The notes beneath the pieces are model-generated. The model saw only the letters and a list, made by a program, of their open reading frames with translations, searched no databases and had not been told where the DNA came from. The position numbers were made by a program, and so were the translations under genes. A stretch of DNA of 64,000 nt, from positions 8,789 to 72,788 of the forward strand of contig CALHQV010000132.1 in assembly GCA_938038035.1 (NCBI GenBank), in the 5' to 3' direction. Within the stretch, counting starts at the first letter, position 1. The number at the start of each line of letters is the position of its first letter. Below are positions 27,212-35,469 of the stretch, piece by piece. Source of the DNA: an uncultured Gemella sp. (lineage in GTDB: Bacteria > Bacillota > Bacilli > Staphylococcales > Gemellaceae).

Positions 27212-28348
27212 ATGTTAAGACCACTTAAAATTAAAGCATTCGGTGATGTCCACAATGGACACTCTTCTACGCCTACTATTAAAATTTCAGAAGAGATACG
27301 TGAGTGTTTCCCCTATGGTAAAGATGCAGCAGGTACAGATATTCTGGTATTAGATGGTGACTGGTATGATAAGTTATTACCCAATAATCATCAAGACGCT
27401 ATTGATACAGAAGTCACTATGTATTACTTGTTACGATATTGTAAAGACCATGATATTGTATTTTGTATTGTAGATGGTACACCACTACATGATGCAGGAC
27501 AGATTCAGAAGTTTTTACATATTAACAAAGAAGCTAAGATTGATGCTGAAGTTATTTTGGTAGATACCATTGATATCGTGTATATTTCTAAATACGATGT
27601 CAATGTATTATTTGTACCAGATAGACCAAGAACAACTCCTCAAGAAACATTCAGTATTGTACAAGAGAAATTAAAACAACACAATATTGAACAAGTAGAC
27701 TTTGCAATTATGCATGGTTGTTTTCAATATCAATTACCAGAATTAGCTCCAGACCACAAACACAATGAGGAAGATTACGAGAATATCGTAAAAGGTCCAA
27801 TTATTATTGGCCATATCCACAAACATTCCTCTAAGGGTAAGATTATTGCCCCAGGTAGTTTTTCTAGATTAACACATGGTGAAGAAGAGCCTAAAGGTTA
27901 TATAGAAATTATTCTACAACCATCAGGTGAATTTAAAGCAAAATTCATTGAGAATAAAACAGCAACTATTTATAAGACCATTAATATTACTGGGCTTTCA
28001 TTACAAGATTCCTTTGATAAAATCAAAAGAAATGTGGAATCATTGCCACCACTATCTAGAGTCAGGATAGAATGTGAACAAGGACATCCTATTTCTTTAG
28101 ATAAAACATTCATGGTTTTAAAAATGGAAAACATTGATATTTATTGGTCGATTAAAGTCAATACGGATAAATCTATTATCGCTAATCAAGAAGAAGTATT
28201 TAGTATTGAAAATGATTATGTTCCATTGGTTATTAATCCTGATAATATCGAAGAGTTGATTCTCTTAAAAGCTGAACAAAAAGGATATTCACCACAAGTG
28301 ATTAAAACCATTCCAAATTACTTAAATGAAATTCTGAAAGAAGATTGA
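27212..28348 (+). CDS. Mre11/SbcD-like metallophosphoesterase
   Basis: This is a predicted nuclease of the calcineurin-like superfamily. The metal-binding motifs appear in order: GDVHNGH (Asp12, His14), DGDWYD (Asp50, Asp53), DGTPLHD (His93, Asp94, in the place of GNHD), MHGCF (His168) and GHIHKH (His201, His203). The set and spacing fit SbcD/Mre11 enzymes that process DNA ends with a partner ATPase. No SbcC/Rad50 gene is visible in the window. The C-terminal 150 residues form a separate domain as in SbcD. The ATG follows AAAAGGAAGTGTCC. The next gene begins one base after its stop. Confidence 0.85.
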   Translation: MLRPLKIKAFGDVHNGHSSTPTIKISEEIRECFPYGKDAAGTDILVLDGDWYDKLLPNNHQDAIDTEVTMYYLLRYCKDHDIVFCIVDGTPLHDAGQIQKFLHINKEAKIDAEVILVDTIDIVYISKYDVNVLFVPDRPRTTPQETFSIVQEKLKQHNIEQVDFAIMHGCFQYQLPELAPDHKHNEEDYENIVKGPIIIGHIHKHSSKGKIIAPGSFSRLTHGEEEPKGYIEIILQPSGEFKAKFIENKTATIYKTINITGLSLQDSFDKIKRNVESLPPLSRVRIECEQGHPISLDKTFMVLKMENIDIYWSIKVNTDKSIIANQEEVFSIENDYVPLVINPDNIEELILLKAEQKGYSPQVIKTIPNYLNEILKED

Positions 28349-28349
28349 A

Positions 28350-29213
28350 ATGAACTATGTGAATGAAAGAGAAAGAGGACAACTCCCTTTATCTATTGGT
28401 ACATCACTTGCATTTGAATCTATGTTAAACACCAGTGAGATTATCAAACACGATAAACCACTGTATGTAGGAAATGGTAGAGTGTGGATAAATATTAAAA
28501 CACTCTACCGTAATATATACGGTTCAGTACATAGAGAAAACATTGATAGAACATCAGATGCTCAATTTGCAGATGCTATGTTTAGTGAGATTGATTTAAT
28601 TAAAGATATTTGTAGTGAAGAAGCAAATGGTATTGAGCCTGTATTCTATTGTCCTAACTATGTGAAATTAGATAATTTTAATAATGAAACTTTATTAAGA
28701 TTAGATAATACTTCACTACAACAGACTTATAGCAAACGAATGACAAACTGTTTAAAGATTGTTTTGCCAGAGTTTAATAAGTCAAAAGAGTTAACCAATC
28801 CGAATAGAATACGAATATATGATAATTTTATAGAAGATATAGAAAATCAAAATACACTAATGATTACTCATTATGCTTTTGATTTATTGTCTTTTAGAAA
28901 GTTTAAGAATTTAACTTTACTCGAAACCCACACAGGTAAAGCTAAAGGTAGAGAGTTATGGTATACGAAATATTACAATGGTAAAGATTTACCTGAGTTA
29001 CCATTTAGGTTAGACTTATTAACTTTATTAGGTGACGGTACATTATTTAGAACCAAAGTACCTAAGTTTAAAAAAGAAATTATCAGAATGGCTAAAGACT
29101 ATCATTGGTCTAGTATTACTACTACGGATAAGATTAGACACAATATTTCTGATATTAAAGACCATCAGATAAGAATGAGACTATTAGCTTGTATTAAAAA
29201 CGAATATTGTTAA
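28350..29213 (+). CDS. Unknown 287-aa protein coupled to the nuclease gene
   Basis: The family is not recognised. Its ATG overlaps the intercistronic base after the nuclease stop, so translation is likely coupled. The protein is basic toward the C-terminus, where a helical segment (TKVPKFKKEIIRMAKDYHW) could bind nucleic acid. A conserved-looking Cys pair is absent. Coupling to an Mre11-like nuclease suggests a DNA-processing partner, but it has no ATPase motif and so is not an SbcC. Confidence 0.72.
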   Translation: MNYVNERERGQLPLSIGTSLAFESMLNTSEIIKHDKPLYVGNGRVWINIKTLYRNIYGSVHRENIDRTSDAQFADAMFSEIDLIKDICSEEANGIEPVFYCPNYVKLDNFNNETLLRLDNTSLQQTYSKRMTNCLKIVLPEFNKSKELTNPNRIRIYDNFIEDIENQNTLMITHYAFDLLSFRKFKNLTLLETHTGKAKGRELWYTKYYNGKDLPELPFRLDLLTLLGDGTLFRTKVPKFKKEIIRMAKDYHWSSITTTDKIRHNISDIKDHQIRMRLLACIKNEYC

Positions 29214-29277
29214 TAGTTTTATCACTTACTTATTCATGAATACAATTATTTAAACCTTAGTTTAAAGGAAAAAGAAA

Positions 29278-30003
29278 ATGGCTGAAAAGCAACAATTTAA
29301 CCCAATGTATCGCCCTAATATTACCAGCATTAACTTGACTACTCTTTGGGGTCGTAATGAAGAGAAAAGTGTAGCTTATTGCAAAATGTATATTTCTGGC
29401 AATAAACTGCGTTTGAACATCGGTACTGGTTTGACTGAAGATAAAGCAAAACGTCAACCAAATATCCGTATGGAATTTAAAGACGGTCAAGTACCTTCTT
29501 TCTTAGCTATCTTGGATATTCTTCGTGACTTAGCACTTCATCAAGATGATGGTGAAAAGAAAACAGTACAATGTCCTGTTTACGGTTATGTTAAACCACG
29601 TGATGCTCAAAAAGCAGAACGTAAACAAATTGGTACTATTCAAGTAGGTCGTACTGAAAAAGGTATTTACTACTTCACAGCATTTGATGGCTATCATGGT
29701 AAAGTAATGTTCCCTCTGACATTTGAACGTGATATTGAAGTTTATAATGTTAATACAGGTGAACCTGCTGATGCTGGCTGGAAATCTCGTTGTTATATGC
29801 TCTCTTGGGTAGAAACCATGAAGAAACTGATTGTTTCTACTTTGGTTCAAGAGTTCGTAGACCCAGACGCTAAGAAAGACAGTAACCAATCAAATGGTAA
29901 TCGTAGCTATCAATCTGGTGGTAACAATAGTCAATCTAATTCTAATTCTAATAGTGGTGGTAATAATAATTTCGATGATTTTGAAGATGATTTCTTACCT
30001 TAA
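29278..30003 (+). CDS. ssDNA/RNA-binding protein with acidic tail (ChmC candidate)
   Basis: This 241-aa protein has an ordered basic, beta-rich core of about 195 residues. An Asn/Ser/Gly/Gln-rich linker follows, ending in the acidic tip DDFEDDFLP. This layout is typical of single-stranded DNA-binding proteins. It also fits ChmC, the RNA-binding partner of the phage nucleus, which I recall lies just before the gp68-type RNA polymerase subunit, as this gene does. Codon choice is selective and the AAAGGAAAAAG site is good, so it should be abundant. An SSB role and a ChmC role cannot be separated from sequence alone. Confidence 0.62.
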   Translation: MAEKQQFNPMYRPNITSINLTTLWGRNEEKSVAYCKMYISGNKLRLNIGTGLTEDKAKRQPNIRMEFKDGQVPSFLAILDILRDLALHQDDGEKKTVQCPVYGYVKPRDAQKAERKQIGTIQVGRTEKGIYYFTAFDGYHGKVMFPLTFERDIEVYNVNTGEPADAGWKSRCYMLSWVETMKKLIVSTLVQEFVDPDAKKDSNQSNGNRSYQSGGNNSQSNSNSNSGGNNNFDDFEDDFLP

Positions 30004-30019
30004 TTAATTTAAAAGCTAA

Positions 30020-30049
30020 ACTAGAGACTCTTTCCTAAGAGTCTCTAGT
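30020..30049 (+). terminator. 13-bp hairpin terminator
   Basis: ACTAGAGACTCTT pairs with AAGAGTCTCTAGT around TCCT. AT-rich tandem repeats follow directly. Confidence 0.7.
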
Positions 30050-30088
30050 ATTATATATTATTTCTAGTTATTATATATTATTTCTAGT
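30049..30088. repeat. Exact 20-bp tandem duplication
   Basis: TATTATATATTATTTCTAGT occurs twice back to back (30049-30068 and 30069-30088) in the gap before the 533-aa gene. It is followed by TATAATATTATAATGG, which could be a promoter. Confidence 0.85.
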
Positions 30089-30154
30089 ATATAATATTAT
30101 AATGGTGGATGTTAGTGATAATATTCCACTTCTTTTAATTAAAAGGAAATCAAA

Positions 30155-31756
30155 ATGAACTACATAACTTTTGAGATGGACAGTACAAAGGCCAATGTAC
30201 TCGTCTGTTATCAGAATGAGTCTGTGTCATTCTCAATGACCTATTATAAGAAAGGTCGAGATAACCATGATGTCATGGCAGCAGCTTCTCCATTCTTAGA
30301 ATTTAATGAATGGTTAAAGACTAAGCCAGCACAATGGCACAAAGAAATTTTTGAAATCTATAAAGATATCAAAAAATCTATTCTTGAAATCAATGATGTT
30401 AATCGTTTGATTGGAGTATTGAATAAACATTTTATTAAGATTTACGCTAAAGTGAATCTAGATGAAATGAAACACTGGATTACCCTCCCTAATACGCCAG
30501 TGTATGTTTCCAATAAAAAGGAAACTAATTACGACCCACAAACGACTTATGTCTATCAAGACTATTTAGATTTGGTAACATACTCACTCGCATTACGATT
30601 TGTCGCTCCTATTTGGGGTGATATACATAATCGATTAAATAGTGAATTTGGTAAAGATGCTAAAGAAGTGTATTCGATGGAAATCCTATACGATACATGC
30701 ATGGTGTCTAATCCAGAGAAGAACTATATCTGTACAGCCGAGAATCGCTTACGTGAGTTTATTGCAAATACTAAACTGAAGTTAGAGACTAATGCTGTAT
30801 TGGTATCTGGTTTATCAGAAGACGATTTCTATAATTACCTGTATTCTGTTATTATCTTGAAGAAGATTGCTCAAGGTGATATTTCAGGTAATGATGATTC
30901 GTATCATTTGATTGCACAAACTTATTTCTTCTTGTCTAATAAAATCAAACAGGCTTCAAAATCTTATGGTGCTGATTCTACTCAAATCCAAATGAAGAAG
31001 AATCCTGTAGAAGACAAGAAAGGTAATGAATCTAACTCACAGTCTGTATTAGATGTTGGCTTTGTTCGTTCACGTTTATTGGCTGATGAAAAGATGTTCT
31101 TGAAGTTAGCTATTTCAGACCATCAACGTTTGATTCAATCATTGTGTCCAGATTTGCCTGAAGATTTATACTTGGAATCCATGGATAATATCATGCAAAT
31201 GAATACCAACTATAGCTACTTGTCAGAAGATAGACAGTACATGAAACCAATTCAAGATGTACAATTAACCATTACCAAATGGATAGTACATCGTTCTGTT
31301 AATACAGTGATTTTCGACCATTTGGAATTAAATGAGTTGATTAACTTAATTGGTTTGGTTCGTGCTATTCTTTGGCATAAAGGATTTCATGAATTTGCAG
31401 CAGTGATTTCAGCGATTGCTTTACAACCCAATCGTGATTCTACATTTGTTCAACCAAGTTATCGTAAAAATCTGGAAGCAGGTTTATCTGAACGCCTGGC
31501 AAAAACCTATGATTTAGGTGGTATCACTAAATCAGAAAAACGCAATATGTCGTATATTGGTTGTATTGAATTAATCCATAAAGGATTGTTTGAATATAAT
31601 TGGTTATTGACATTGCCAGAAAAATGGTTAGAAGAATCCAATTTAGTCACACGTGATAAACGCTTGATTCTACCTTCTGACATTCGTAATAAAATCGGTG
31701 AATTGATGTTGGTAGTAGAGTCTGAACAAGAGTTTGTTCAAGACGAATTTAATTAA
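30155..31756 (+). CDS. Candidate fifth subunit of the phage RNA polymerase (gp68-like)
   Basis: No motif identifies this 533-aa protein. The call is by position: it lies two genes before beta-C in the order recalled for phiKZ gp68-gp69-gp70-gp71/73-gp74-gp75, and its length is close to the roughly 520 aa of gp68. Gp68 is the fifth, non-canonical subunit of the non-virion RNA polymerase and is required for promoter-dependent transcription. The protein is helical with a charged, probably disordered linker near residues 270-300. The ATG follows AAAAGGAAATC. The start of the next gene is 22 bp after its stop. Confidence 0.5.
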   Translation: MNYITFEMDSTKANVLVCYQNESVSFSMTYYKKGRDNHDVMAAASPFLEFNEWLKTKPAQWHKEIFEIYKDIKKSILEINDVNRLIGVLNKHFIKIYAKVNLDEMKHWITLPNTPVYVSNKKETNYDPQTTYVYQDYLDLVTYSLALRFVAPIWGDIHNRLNSEFGKDAKEVYSMEILYDTCMVSNPEKNYICTAENRLREFIANTKLKLETNAVLVSGLSEDDFYNYLYSVIILKKIAQGDISGNDDSYHLIAQTYFFLSNKIKQASKSYGADSTQIQMKKNPVEDKKGNESNSQSVLDVGFVRSRLLADEKMFLKLAISDHQRLIQSLCPDLPEDLYLESMDNIMQMNTNYSYLSEDRQYMKPIQDVQLTITKWIVHRSVNTVIFDHLELNELINLIGLVRAILWHKGFHEFAAVISAIALQPNRDSTFVQPSYRKNLEAGLSERLAKTYDLGGITKSEKRNMSYIGCIELIHKGLFEYNWLLTLPEKWLEESNLVTRDKRLILPSDIRNKIGELMLVVESEQEFVQDEFN

Positions 31757-31777
31757 TTTATATAATGGAGTTTCAAA

Positions 31778-33352
31778 ATGGCTAATACGTTTATTGGTTC
31801 ACACCGTAATTCACCAATAATTGTAGACTATCTTAATCTTATTAAGGTAGCAGGGTATCAAGACCAGTTTCTGCGTCCTAATGTCACTACAATGACAGGT
31901 GTCGCTGCTGCAGAAATTGGTAACATGATTCGTGATTTTAACGGCAAGATTCCAGGTTCAGTGATTGCCAAAACAACCGCTAACTTTATCTTGCCTTCAT
32001 CTCGTCCAGAAACACTGGCGTTTGCAGACAATGTAGTACCTAATTCAGTATCTATTCCATTTGGTTGGAATGAAGATCGTTTTGTGTTCATGATGCAAAT
32101 CCGTACAACATCTGGTAATATTGAAACAACAGAATTGGTTACAGGTTATACTGACCGATTTGACGTAGCGCACACTAATCGCTATGTGCAAAATACTGAA
32201 GATGTCATCATTGCACCAGATACTACGTTTTACATTAACTCTGTATCAACCATCGGTACACGTTATTTGAATAACCTTGCTGTCCCAGTCATTAAAGATT
32301 CATTTGCTGTATTTGGTGGTGGTTTAGGTGCTGGAACTTACAATAGTCAAAATGCGTTGAAAATGACGCCAATGAATTTGATTCAATCAGGTAAGATTAA
32401 TTCAGTAGATGGTATTACTGATGTTCCTGATAACAGTGGTGTAACTACCATTCGCAGTGACTATAAATCAGTAAGTAATTATCCTACACTGTCTTATCGT
32501 AAGTTTAATTCACCTACAGCATTGACTTCAAAAATCATTGAATCTTATACAGACCAAGCAAAGTTATTTGCTAATTCAGGTTCGTATAGTTCTGATGATG
32601 TGTATAACCAAGCACGTGGTGCGTGTGCTGACCCTAGCATTACACAAACCAAGATTCTGACTTCTATTTCCACTATGGGTGGTTCTAGCTCTACATTTGA
32701 TTACAAATGGTTGCAAGCGATTGATCCACATATCGACGAGAAAACTGATGTATTCGATGGTGGTTATCATACTACAGAATACAGTGCCCCTTGGGATGCG
32801 CCTACATTGGAAACCCAAATGGCATTGGTTGCTTCTAATATGGTAACCACACTGATGTTGAACTATTCGTTGCGTATGTTGGAATTCTCATCAACAAACA
32901 TGGTGGTACATGGTGGATTTGGTGCTACATCAAATTCTACAATGATTTCTAATATTGCAGGCTTTGTAGAAAACATCAACTTCAATAACATCATTGGTTC
33001 TCTTGAGAATATCATTGGTGAAGAGTTGGGTATGGTGTTATCTCAAGGTGGCGAACTTGGTTATTCTATTCATGTATCTGCTGAAATGAATGCCGATATT
33101 AGTATCACCATCTCGTTTGAAGGTAAACCAGAAGAAATCTACATCTTCCCTTCATTCGCAGACTCTGCACTTTCCCCAATGATTACCACTAATACTAAAA
33201 CTTATCGTAACAATTCACGTGATATTGGTGCGGTAATGGATTTGGTTGAAGAAACAGTAATCAGTTCTAGTGGTATCACTGGTTATACTGGTGGTATGGG
33301 TGATGTGTTTGACCATATGCAAAGCGGACATAACCCAGGTAATGTCTATTAA
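31778..33352 (+). CDS. 524-aa protein in the gp69 (Imp1/PicA) position
   Basis: No motif is recognised. Position between the gp68-like and gp70-like genes makes it the counterpart of phiKZ gp69, which I recall as the nuclear import factor Imp1/PicA that docks on the phage nucleus shell. The protein is beta-rich and rich in Ser, Thr, Asn and Gly, with a Gly-rich C-terminus (SSGITGYTGGMGDVFDHMQS). A virion structural protein, such as a tail component, would look similar. The ATG follows ATGGAGTTTC. A terminator hairpin follows the stop. Confidence 0.45.
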   Translation: MANTFIGSHRNSPIIVDYLNLIKVAGYQDQFLRPNVTTMTGVAAAEIGNMIRDFNGKIPGSVIAKTTANFILPSSRPETLAFADNVVPNSVSIPFGWNEDRFVFMMQIRTTSGNIETTELVTGYTDRFDVAHTNRYVQNTEDVIIAPDTTFYINSVSTIGTRYLNNLAVPVIKDSFAVFGGGLGAGTYNSQNALKMTPMNLIQSGKINSVDGITDVPDNSGVTTIRSDYKSVSNYPTLSYRKFNSPTALTSKIIESYTDQAKLFANSGSYSSDDVYNQARGACADPSITQTKILTSISTMGGSSSTFDYKWLQAIDPHIDEKTDVFDGGYHTTEYSAPWDAPTLETQMALVASNMVTTLMLNYSLRMLEFSSTNMVVHGGFGATSNSTMISNIAGFVENINFNNIIGSLENIIGEELGMVLSQGGELGYSIHVSAEMNADISITISFEGKPEEIYIFPSFADSALSPMITTNTKTYRNNSRDIGAVMDLVEETVISSSGITGYTGGMGDVFDHMQSGHNPGNVY

Positions 33353-33357
33353 TCTGT

Positions 33358-33385
33358 AAGAGGTAGCTAACACTACCTCTTTTTC
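33358..33385 (+). terminator. Rho-independent terminator
   Basis: AAGAGGTAG 33358-33366 pairs with CTACCTCTT 33373-33381 and runs into TTTT. It lies 49 bp before the next ATG, so it may only attenuate. Confidence 0.75.
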
Positions 33386-33401
33386 TATAAAAGGAATTCA
33401 A

Positions 33402-34934
33402 ATGAAACTTAATATGTTAGATGTCTACGACGCACTTTTGACAACTTGTGGCTATGTTGTAGATGAAAATGGTCGTGTACGTAAGAAATTTGGTAAAGCA
33501 CACCCAGTGTCTATGGAAATTGAAGGTGAAACTCGATACTTAGTATTGCCTACACGTGAAAACATGACTTCACCTGATGTCATGAATTTCGTATTCTTCC
33601 ATCCATTCCAAGAAAACTTGGTGCGTGGTGAATCACGTGTGATGTCAGCAGTACGTCGTGAGTTGAACCATTTCTATGGTGCGTCAGTTTCTGCATTGAT
33701 GTGTGATATTGTCGCTATTTCATCTGGTACAGTAAACCATAGTGATTTGACTGTAGAACAACGTAAGTTTATCAGTTCTATCGGTAAAGTAGACGAGAGA
33801 TTTGTAAAAGACTTTGATAAGATTATTAATAATCTAGCTAGTCGTAAATCTCGTAATACACCAGTATATCTTTCATTGCGTAAAGGTGTAAACTGGGACG
33901 GTAAAACACACTCACGTGCAGCCATTTGGTCTTCACCATTACTCGAAGAAGTCATGACTTGTATTGAACAAGTAAACAAAGGCACACAAGCTACTCCTAA
34001 AATTCTAGGTGTATCTGTTCGTAAAGGTGATTTGAAAACATACGAAAACCTTTGTCGTGCATTCTTCGGTAACATCGATGAAAAGAACCATGAGTTCTAT
34101 AGTTCATCTGACGCTACTGATGCACCATATTGCGAATCATTTGTTCGTTCATTGTTGACATTACCTAAACGACTGAATGCTATTTCTGATATGTTCTATA
34201 CTGGTAAAGGTATGGTTCATGCTAAAGAAGTATCGAAAGAATGTCATGAAACCACCCATATCGATATCGATTGGTTGGAAGAGTTGGTAAAAGAATCAGA
34301 AACAGGTACCTTTACAGTACGTGATTGGCGTAAAGAGTATTTGTTGATTCCTTTGCAAGATGGTAATGAAGGTGTAGCTGCAATTACTCAAGAAGAAGCA
34401 AAACAAGAAGCTCCTTCTCGTAGTAAATATGGTGCGGTAACAGAACAGGTAGCTGGACACCCTGCTATAGCACATCCAGCTAATGTACAAACTACTCAAG
34501 CAGCACCAGTAGCACAGCCTGTTCAAACAGCACAATATCCACAAGCACAATCAGTAGCACAGCCAGTGCAAGCAGGTAATCAGTTCTTGGCACGTCAAGA
34601 GCCAGTACAATACGTACAACCTGTATACCAACAAGCTCAACCAGTACAACAAACAGGTGGTAATCAATTCTTACGTCGTCAAGATACCGTACAACAGTAT
34701 CAACCAAACAATGGTCAATACAGCGGTTTCTTAGCACATCGTCAGAATCAGATTAACAATCATCATCGTATGTTTACACCTCCTGCAGCAGTTAATGGTT
34801 ATGTTCCTGGCCAATCACATTCAGTGAATGTACCAAGAAATGCGGGTTTCGGTTACGGTGGTTATAATGGTGGTAACAATAACTTCTTCGCTCGTAATGG
34901 TTCTGCTTCATTGTTTAGTACTCGTAAACGATAA
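33402..34934 (+). CDS. 510-aa protein with repeated motif in a Gln/Pro-rich tail (gp70 position)
   Basis: Residues 1 to about 340 form a basic, ordered domain of unknown family. Residues from about 345 on are disordered and rich in Gln, Pro, Ala and Val. This tail contains a short motif repeated with variation: GNQFLARQ, GNQFLRRQ, YSGFLAHRQ and NNFFARNG. Spaced repeats in a flexible tail suggest multivalent binding to one partner. The gene occupies the phiKZ gp70 place next to the import-factor candidate, so a role at the phage nucleus is possible. The ATG follows AAAAGGAATTC. Confidence 0.75.
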   Translation: MKLNMLDVYDALLTTCGYVVDENGRVRKKFGKAHPVSMEIEGETRYLVLPTRENMTSPDVMNFVFFHPFQENLVRGESRVMSAVRRELNHFYGASVSALMCDIVAISSGTVNHSDLTVEQRKFISSIGKVDERFVKDFDKIINNLASRKSRNTPVYLSLRKGVNWDGKTHSRAAIWSSPLLEEVMTCIEQVNKGTQATPKILGVSVRKGDLKTYENLCRAFFGNIDEKNHEFYSSSDATDAPYCESFVRSLLTLPKRLNAISDMFYTGKGMVHAKEVSKECHETTHIDIDWLEELVKESETGTFTVRDWRKEYLLIPLQDGNEGVAAITQEEAKQEAPSRSKYGAVTEQVAGHPAIAHPANVQTTQAAPVAQPVQTAQYPQAQSVAQPVQAGNQFLARQEPVQYVQPVYQQAQPVQQTGGNQFLRRQDTVQQYQPNNGQYSGFLAHRQNQINNHHRMFTPPAAVNGYVPGQSHSVNVPRNAGFGYGGYNGGNNNFFARNGSASLFSTRKR

Positions 34935-34944
34935 ATAGTAATAA

Positions 34945-34976
34945 CTAGATACACTACCATTTGGTAGTGTATCTAG
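34945..34976. terminator. 14-bp bidirectional hairpin
   Basis: CTAGATACACTACC pairs with GGTAGTGTATCTAG, followed by a T-rich run on the plus strand. It lies between convergent genes. Confidence 0.8.
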
Positions 34977-35023
34977 ATTACTATATATTTTTTTAACATG
35001 ATATTATCTAGGAGTAGTTCTAC

Positions 35024-35371
35024 TTAACTAGCTGTCCGTTTTACAATTTGATTATGGTAAGAAAGTAAACTATTAATTAATTCAGAACGAGGAATCTTAA
35101 TTGTTAGCTTATCTTTTTTATATTCACTAGGTGAAGAATAACCATTAATTCTCATTGTAATCCAATGGTGTTGTACTGGTACAGCTAAGTTTCTTAACAA
35201 ACCATAGAAATCGTATTCAAAGCGATTTGCGTCAATAGGAGAGATTGTTTTAAATTCCTCAATATTTTTAGGGTCACTTAAGATAGATAAGTGGTCCTCT
35301 AATACTGTTTTAAAACTTTCAGATACGTAATCGCCATCATCGAATGTAGAATCAAGTAATGATGATGCCAT
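35024..35371 (-). CDS. Unknown 115-aa protein
   Basis: The family is not recognised. The ATG follows GAAAGGTTTTAC. The protein has an acidic N-terminal half and a basic C-terminal half (YKKDKLTIKIPRSELI). It is a lone minus-strand gene inserted in the transcription block, between the gp70-like gene and beta-C. This suggests an accessory gene inserted into an otherwise conserved order. Confidence 0.72.
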   Translation of the reverse strand: MASSLLDSTFDDGDYVSESFKTVLEDHLSILSDPKNIEEFKTISPIDANRFEYDFYGLLRNLAVPVQHHWITMRINGYSSPSEYKKDKLTIKIPRSELINSLLSYHNQIVKRTAS

Positions 35372-35383
35372 TTGTAAAACCTT

Positions 35384-35412
35384 TCAGGTATATATTATTA
35401 AATTGGAAGAAA
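35384..35412. promoter_or_regulatory. Divergent promoter motif, copy 2
   Basis: GTATATATTATTAAATTGGA lies between the divergent 115-aa gene and beta-C and closely matches the motif at 12986. A palindrome ATAGAATA/TATTCTAT follows. Confidence 0.45.
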
Positions 35413-35469
35413 TAGAATAGTATTATTCTATCTTTTAGTATAGTGAAGCACTTATAAAAGGAAACCAAA

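Noticed and set aside
31778..33352. Tail sheath protein as the identity of the 524-aa protein
   Set aside because: The beta-rich composition is compatible, but no sheath hallmark is visible and gene order places it at gp69. Not excluded.
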